From positions 1 through 16,584 of the forward strand of contig DJRK01000065.1 of NCBI GenBank assembly GCA_002440065.1: a DNA stretch of 16,584 bases. Direction: 5' to 3'. The notes below the pieces were generated by a model. It did not search any database. It worked only from the letters and a program-made list of their open reading frames with translations, and had not been told where the DNA came from. The position numbers and the translations under genes are program-made. Of this stretch, positions 13,588-16,584 are shown one piece after another. Positions within the stretch are counted from its first letter, which is position 1. Each line of letters starts with the position of its first letter. Origin of the DNA: Atopobium sp. UBA6362 (GTDB lineage: Bacteria; Actinomycetota; Coriobacteriia; Coriobacteriales; Atopobiaceae).

Positions 13588-14529
13588 TTAAGCGGTGACC
13601 ACGGTGCCGGTCTTGCCGTTGATGCCGTCGGCGGCCTTCTCGAGCAGCGTGATGAGCGCGTTGCGGCCGGGCTTGGACTCGGCGAACTTCACGCACGCCT
13701 CGACCTTGGGCAGCATGGAGCCGGGGGCGAACTGCTCCTCGGCGATATAGGCGCGGGCCTCGTCGGGGGTCAGGGAGTCGAGCCACTGCTGGTTCGGCTT
13801 GCCGAAGTTCACGGCGACCTTCTCCACGGCGGTGAGGATCACGAGGTAGTCGGCGTCGAGGGACTCGGCCAGGAGCTCCGCGGCGAAGTCCTTGTCGATG
13901 ACGGCCGCGGCGCCCTTGAGGTGGTGGTTGCCGGTGGGCAGCACCGGGATCCCGCCGCCGCCGCAGGCGATGACCACGTGGTCGGCCGCGACGAGCGAGG
14001 TGATCGTGTCGAGCTCGACGATGCGCTTGGGCTTGGGGCTCGCGACGACGCGGCGGTAGCCGCGGCCGGAGTCCTCGACGAACTCGTAGTCGCGGTCGCG
14101 CTTGAGCTGCTCGGCCTCCTCGAGGCTCATGAAGGAGCCGATGGGCTTGGTCGGGTGCTCGAACGCCGGGTCGTCGGGGTCGACCTCGACCTGGGTGAGG
14201 ACGGTGGCGACGCCGTGGTCGATGCCGCGGCGCTCCATCTCCTCGCGCAGGGCGTTCTGCAGGTCATAGCCGATGTAGCCCTGGCTCATGGCGCCGCAGA
14301 CCGAAAGCGGGCACGGGATGTACTTCTCGGGGTCGGAGCGGGTGAGCTCGGTCATGGCGTTGGCGATCATGCCGACCTGCGGGCCGTTGCCGTGCACGAC
14401 GACTACCTCGTTGCCCTGCTCGATGAGGTCCACGATGGCGCGCGCGGTGTTCTGGACGGCGACCATCTGCTCGGGAAGGTTCTTTCCAAGGGCGTTGCCG
14501 CCGAGGGCGATGACGATTTTCTTGCCCAT
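13588..14529 (-). CDS. arcC: Carbamate kinase (ArcC/YqeA)
   Basis: This cytoplasmic amino-acid-kinase-fold enzyme makes ATP from carbamoyl phosphate and ADP, yielding carbamate that decays to ammonia and CO2. The 313 residues fit the family (about 300-315). Motifs are ALGGNALG (8-15), VVVHGNGPQVG (43-53), a substrate/nucleotide region ACGGGGIPV (188-196) and AAVIDKDFAAELLA (208-221), and the C-terminal FAPGSMLPKVEA (267-278). Start ATG 14529 has AAGGAGAGG at a normal distance. It sits directly behind the YgeW-like carbamoyltransferase, as in the E. coli ygeW-hyuA-yqeA region. It therefore probably draws energy from purine-derived carbamoyl groups rather than from arginine, since no arginine deiminase gene lies nearby. 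A terminator separates it from ygeW, so it may have its own promoter. Confidence 0.96.
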   Translation of the reverse strand: MGKKIVIALGGNALGKNLPEQMVAVQNTARAIVDLIEQGNEVVVVHGNGPQVGMIANAMTELTRSDPEKYIPCPLSVCGAMSQGYIGYDLQNALREEMERRGIDHGVATVLTQVEVDPDDPAFEHPTKPIGSFMSLEEAEQLKRDRDYEFVEDSGRGYRRVVASPKPKRIVELDTITSLVAADHVVIACGGGGIPVLPTGNHHLKGAAAVIDKDFAAELLAESLDADYLVILTAVEKVAVNFGKPNQQWLDSLTPDEARAYIAEEQFAPGSMLPKVEACVKFAESKPGRNALITLLEKAADGINGKTGTVVTA

Positions 14530-14566
14530 GTGGGCACCTCTCCTTATGGCTCTATGTCCTTATTAG

Positions 14567-14604
14567 TTTGATATTTGATATTTATCGAGCTAAGAATGAC
14601 GTCA
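14567..14604 (-). promoter_or_regulatory. A+T-rich upstream region of the carbamate kinase gene with tandem repeat and palindrome
   Basis: Just downstream of the ygeW terminator (minus-strand sense) lies TGACGTCA (14597-14604), a perfect 8-base palindrome. It is followed by two tandem TTTGATA units on the plus strand (14567-14580). The local A+T richness in a G+C-rich cluster suggests promoter or operator DNA for the carbamate kinase transcript. No convincing -35/-10 pair was identified. Confidence 0.35.
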
Positions 14605-14611
14605 CTCTAGA

Positions 14612-14660
14612 TAAAGAACGGGCCCGCCCCGAGAACTACAGAGCTCTCCGGGCGGGCCCG
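14612..14660 (-). terminator. Intrinsic terminator downstream of ygeW
   Basis: The arms CGGGCCCGCCC (14619-14629) and GGGCGGGCCCG (14650-14660) pair over 11 bases. After a C/C mismatch they are extended by GAGA/TCTC (14631-14634 with 14645-14648), leaving a 10-base loop. On the minus strand TTCTTTAT follows. It begins 23 bases past the ygeW stop codon. Confidence 0.85.
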
Positions 14661-14683
14661 ATGCGGACTAGCTCGGAACTAGA

Positions 14684-15883
14684 TTAGGCCTGGTACCAGC
14701 GGGGAGTCGCGCGCTCCTCGAGGGCAGCGAGCGTGGCCGCGGGGTCGGCGACCTTCTGGAGGAACATCATAGCGGCGATGGCGTAGGGCTTGTACGAAGC
14801 CTCCTTGTACATGCCGTCGCGGTGCATATCGAAGACGTCCGCCATGACCTCGCCGTGCTCGCAGGAGACGCCGGAGATGTCGGCCGGCAGCGGGTGCATG
14901 AAGATGGTGTCCTGGCCGTTGGCCGTCTTGGCCATGAGCTCGGTCGTGGAGCACCAATCCTTGTGCTCGGCGTTCTGGGCGAGGAGCTCCTTCTCGAGCG
15001 CCTTGATGCCGGCGTCGTCGCCCTCGGCGTAGAGGTTCGTGCGCTTCTCCATGCCGACGAACGGGGCCCAAGACTTGGGGATGACGATGTCGGCGCCCTC
15101 AAAGGCCTCGGCCATGGTGTTGACCTGCTTGAAGGAGGTGCCGTTCTCGGCGGCGTAGCCCTTGGCGCGCTCAACGACCTCGGGCATGAGGTCGTAGCCC
15201 TCGGGGTGAGCCAGCGTCACGTCCATGCCGAAGCGCGGCAGGAGCGAGATGAGGGACTGCGGGCAGGACAGCGGCTTGCCGTAGGAGGGGGAGTAGGCCC
15301 AGGTGACGGCGACCTTCTTGCCCTTGAGGTTCTCGAGACCGCCGAACTCCTCGATGAGGTAGAGCATGTCGGCGGAGGACTGCGTGGGGTGGTCGGAGTC
15401 GGACTGCAGCGAGATCAGCGTCGGACGGTGATCGAGGACGCCGTCGGCATAGGCCTGCTGGACGGACTCGGAGACCTCCTTCATGTACGCGTCGCCCTTG
15501 CCGATGTACATGTCGTCGCGGATGCCGATGACGTCGGCCATGAAGGAAATCATGGTCGCGGTCTCGCGGACGGTCTCGCCGTGGGCGATCTGGGACTTCT
15601 TCTCGTCGAGGTCCTGGAGCTCGAGGCCGAGGAGGTTGGAGGCCTTGGAGAAGGAGAAGCGGGTACGGGTGGAGTTGTCGCGGAAGAGCGACACGGCCAG
15701 GCCGGAGTCGAAGATCTTCGAGGAGATGTTGCGCTCGCGGAGGTTGCGCAGGGCCGCCGCGGTCGCGTAGAGGGCCTTCAGCTCGTCGGTGGTCTTGTCC
15801 CAGGTGTGCAGGAAGTCGTCGCCGTACATGCCCTTGAAGTCAAGGCCGTTAAGCGTGTCGATGTACTGCTGGATCTCGCTCAT
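14684..15883 (-). CDS. ygeW: YgeW-type knotted carbamoyltransferase
   Basis: This belongs to the aspartate/ornithine carbamoyltransferase superfamily. Its 399 residues match YgeW (about 396) and exceed ornithine carbamoyltransferase (about 310-340). The carbamoyl-phosphate-binding motif is STRTR at 71-75 within SLFRDNSTRTRFSFSK. Further motifs are DHPTQ at 164-168, VTWAYSPSYGKPLS at 193-206 and HPLPAD at 330-335. YgeW proteins do not use the usual aspartate or ornithine and are found in purine-catabolic clusters. The likely direction is phosphorolysis of an N-carbamoyl (ureido) intermediate to carbamoyl phosphate, which the next gene, carbamate kinase, would convert to ATP; this is inference from context. 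Start ATG 15883 has AGGAGAGG eight bases upstream. It follows a ygeY-like gene by 181 bases and ends at a strong terminator. Ornithine or putrescine carbamoyltransferase is the less likely alternative. Confidence 0.92.
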   Translation of the reverse strand: MSEIQQYIDTLNGLDFKGMYGDDFLHTWDKTTDELKALYATAAALRNLRERNISSKIFDSGLAVSLFRDNSTRTRFSFSKASNLLGLELQDLDEKKSQIAHGETVRETATMISFMADVIGIRDDMYIGKGDAYMKEVSESVQQAYADGVLDHRPTLISLQSDSDHPTQSSADMLYLIEEFGGLENLKGKKVAVTWAYSPSYGKPLSCPQSLISLLPRFGMDVTLAHPEGYDLMPEVVERAKGYAAENGTSFKQVNTMAEAFEGADIVIPKSWAPFVGMEKRTNLYAEGDDAGIKALEKELLAQNAEHKDWCSTTELMAKTANGQDTIFMHPLPADISGVSCEHGEVMADVFDMHRDGMYKEASYKPYAIAAMMFLQKVADPAATLAALEERATPRWYQA

Positions 15884-15981
15884 GTTGTTCCTCTCCTATT
15901 GGAATGAGTGACTAAGAAGAATAAACGTGCCTCAGCAATGGTAACTCAGGGTATTCCTGGTGCCCGAAATCGGCGGGAACG

Positions 15982-16016
15982 CAGGGGCGACGCGTACTGA
16001 GGTGCGCGGGCCCCTG
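15982..16016 (-). other. Hairpin downstream of the ygeY-like gene
   Basis: CAGGGGC (15982-15988) pairs with GCCCCTG (16010-16016), and inside it CGCG (15991-15994) pairs with CGCG (16005-16008), about 50 bases past the ygeY stop codon. There is no T run on the minus strand. It may be a weak or factor-dependent terminator, or an mRNA 3'-end stabiliser separating ygeY from ygeW. Confidence 0.4.
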
Positions 16017-16064
16017 GGTTCATGACAAGATCGGGTGCCCGGATAGGCCTCGGGACAGCGACGG

Positions 16065-16584
16065 CTACTTGATGTCGTTGTCGGTGAGCTCGGCGCGGTA
16101 CGTCGTGGCGGAGCCGTCGGCCTGGCTCGGGTCGTAGAGGTTGAGGGCGGCCACGTAGAGGGCAGCGCAGGTCGGCAGGTCCTGCTTGTAGGTCACCTCG
16201 TTGGGGGCGTGGGCCTGGGACTCGGCGCCGGGGCCGAAGCCGACGCAGGGGATGCCGTAGCGGCCCTGGATGGAGACGCAGTTCGTGGAGAAGGTCCACT
16301 TATCGCACAGCGGGCGGCCGGCGCGCTTGTCCATGGACTTCTCGCAGCCGATGCGCTTGTCGCCGAAGAGGGCCTTGTGGGCGTCGACGAGGGCCTTGAC
16401 GTGCGGCGCGGACTCCTTGTTGATCCACGTGGGGAAGTAGGCCTCGGTCTCGTAGACCTCGCCCGTCCAGGAAGGACGGTCGTACATGTACATGGAGACC
16501 TTGACGTCGTCGCCGTACTTCTTGACGGCCGGGAGGTTCTCGACCTCGGCGAGGCAGGACTTATAGGTCTCGCCGGCGGTCATG
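16065..16584 (-). CDS. ygeY: YgeY-type M20-family metallohydrolase, 5' part outside window
   Basis: Only the C-terminal 173 codons are present; the family is about 400 residues, so the start lies beyond the right edge and no start codon in view is the true one. Visible features fit the M20 peptidase/deacylase fold: an end-of-dimerisation-domain stretch (VSMYMYDRPSWTGEVYETEA), KWTFSTNCVSIQGRYGIPCVGFGPG, and AHAPNE, whose histidine is the expected last zinc ligand. M20 enzymes hydrolyse amide bonds of small N-acyl or N-carbamoyl substrates. YgeY belongs to the set of genes accompanying selenium-dependent molybdenum hydroxylases and is implicated in anaerobic purine breakdown; its reaction cannot be read from the sequence. 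It is directly followed by ygeW. In E. coli the pair flanks ygeX (2,3-diaminopropionate ammonia-lyase), which is not between them here. Confidence 0.88.
   Translation of the reverse strand, partial: MTAGETYKSCLAEVENLPAVKKYGDDVKVSMYMYDRPSWTGEVYETEAYFPTWINKESAPHVKALVDAHKALFGDKRIGCEKSMDKRAGRPLCDKWTFSTNCVSIQGRYGIPCVGFGPGAESQAHAPNEVTYKQDLPTCAALYVAALNLYDPSQADGSATTYRAELTDNDIK

Noticed and set aside
14822..15907. Plus-strand open frame of 361 codons opposite ygeW
   Set aside because: Repetitive Val/Gly/Leu-rich translation typical of an antisense high-G+C frame; the ygeW frame is full length with all carbamoyltransferase motifs.
1..16584. CRISPR arrays, tRNA or rRNA genes, transposase or phage genes, restriction or toxin-antitoxin systems
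   Set aside because: Both strands were read for such signals; none was found.

Overview
The window looks like a chromosomal segment of an anaerobic, high-G+C actinobacterium of the class Coriobacteriia (Collinsella/Olsenella-like). The grounds are the roughly two-thirds G+C of most genes (hand count: 40/60 in 4081-4140), an actinobacterial-style MurJ N-terminus, GTG and TTG starts, strong AGGAGG ribosome binding sites, and a gut-type purine-degradation gene set. The genus cannot be fixed from the sequence. No rRNA, tRNA, CRISPR array or transposase gene was seen.

Left part (1-4805). A solute-binding lipoprotein of a peptide-type ABC transporter (minus strand, 3' end outside the window) is followed by a 407-base A+T-richer gap with repeated GTATTA motifs. 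Next is uvrC (minus). A FemAB-type peptidoglycan aminoacyltransferase reads away from uvrC on the plus strand.

Middle part (4806-9867). Base composition drops abruptly (hand counts of 60-base rows: 26/60, 31/60, 28/60, and 17/60 in the final gap). This block holds an ATP-grasp ligase 20 bases after femAB. Convergent to it are a secreted PcsB-like NlpC/P60 peptidase and the lipid II flippase gene murJ. With femAB they form a cell-envelope neighbourhood: flipping of lipid II, probable cross-bridge aminoacylation, and peptidoglycan cleavage. A 591-base A+T-rich gap without a recognisable gene closes the block. High G+C resumes at mscL, whose best start by ribosome-binding-site spacing and homology is an ATA codon.

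Right part (10300-16584). All genes are on the minus strand and read right to left: ygeY-like M20 hydrolase (5' end outside), ygeW-like carbamoyltransferase, carbamate kinase, a ModE-like winged-helix domain fused to a MocA-like nucleotidyltransferase, hyuA-like dihydropyrimidinase, and ridA. This is a core of the ygeW-ygeY-hyuA-yqeA-ygfJ set that in Enterobacteria and many gut anaerobes accompanies selenium-dependent molybdenum hydroxylases and anaerobic purine/uric acid breakdown. The expected logic is ring opening by HyuA, hydrolysis by YgeY, phosphorolytic release of carbamoyl phosphate by YgeW, ATP production by carbamate kinase, cofactor maturation by the MocA domain, and disposal of reactive enamines by RidA. 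The most unusual points are the ModE-MocA fusion, its long leader with mutually exclusive hairpins, and a 21-bp perfect inverted repeat (REP/MITE-like) between ridA and its terminator.
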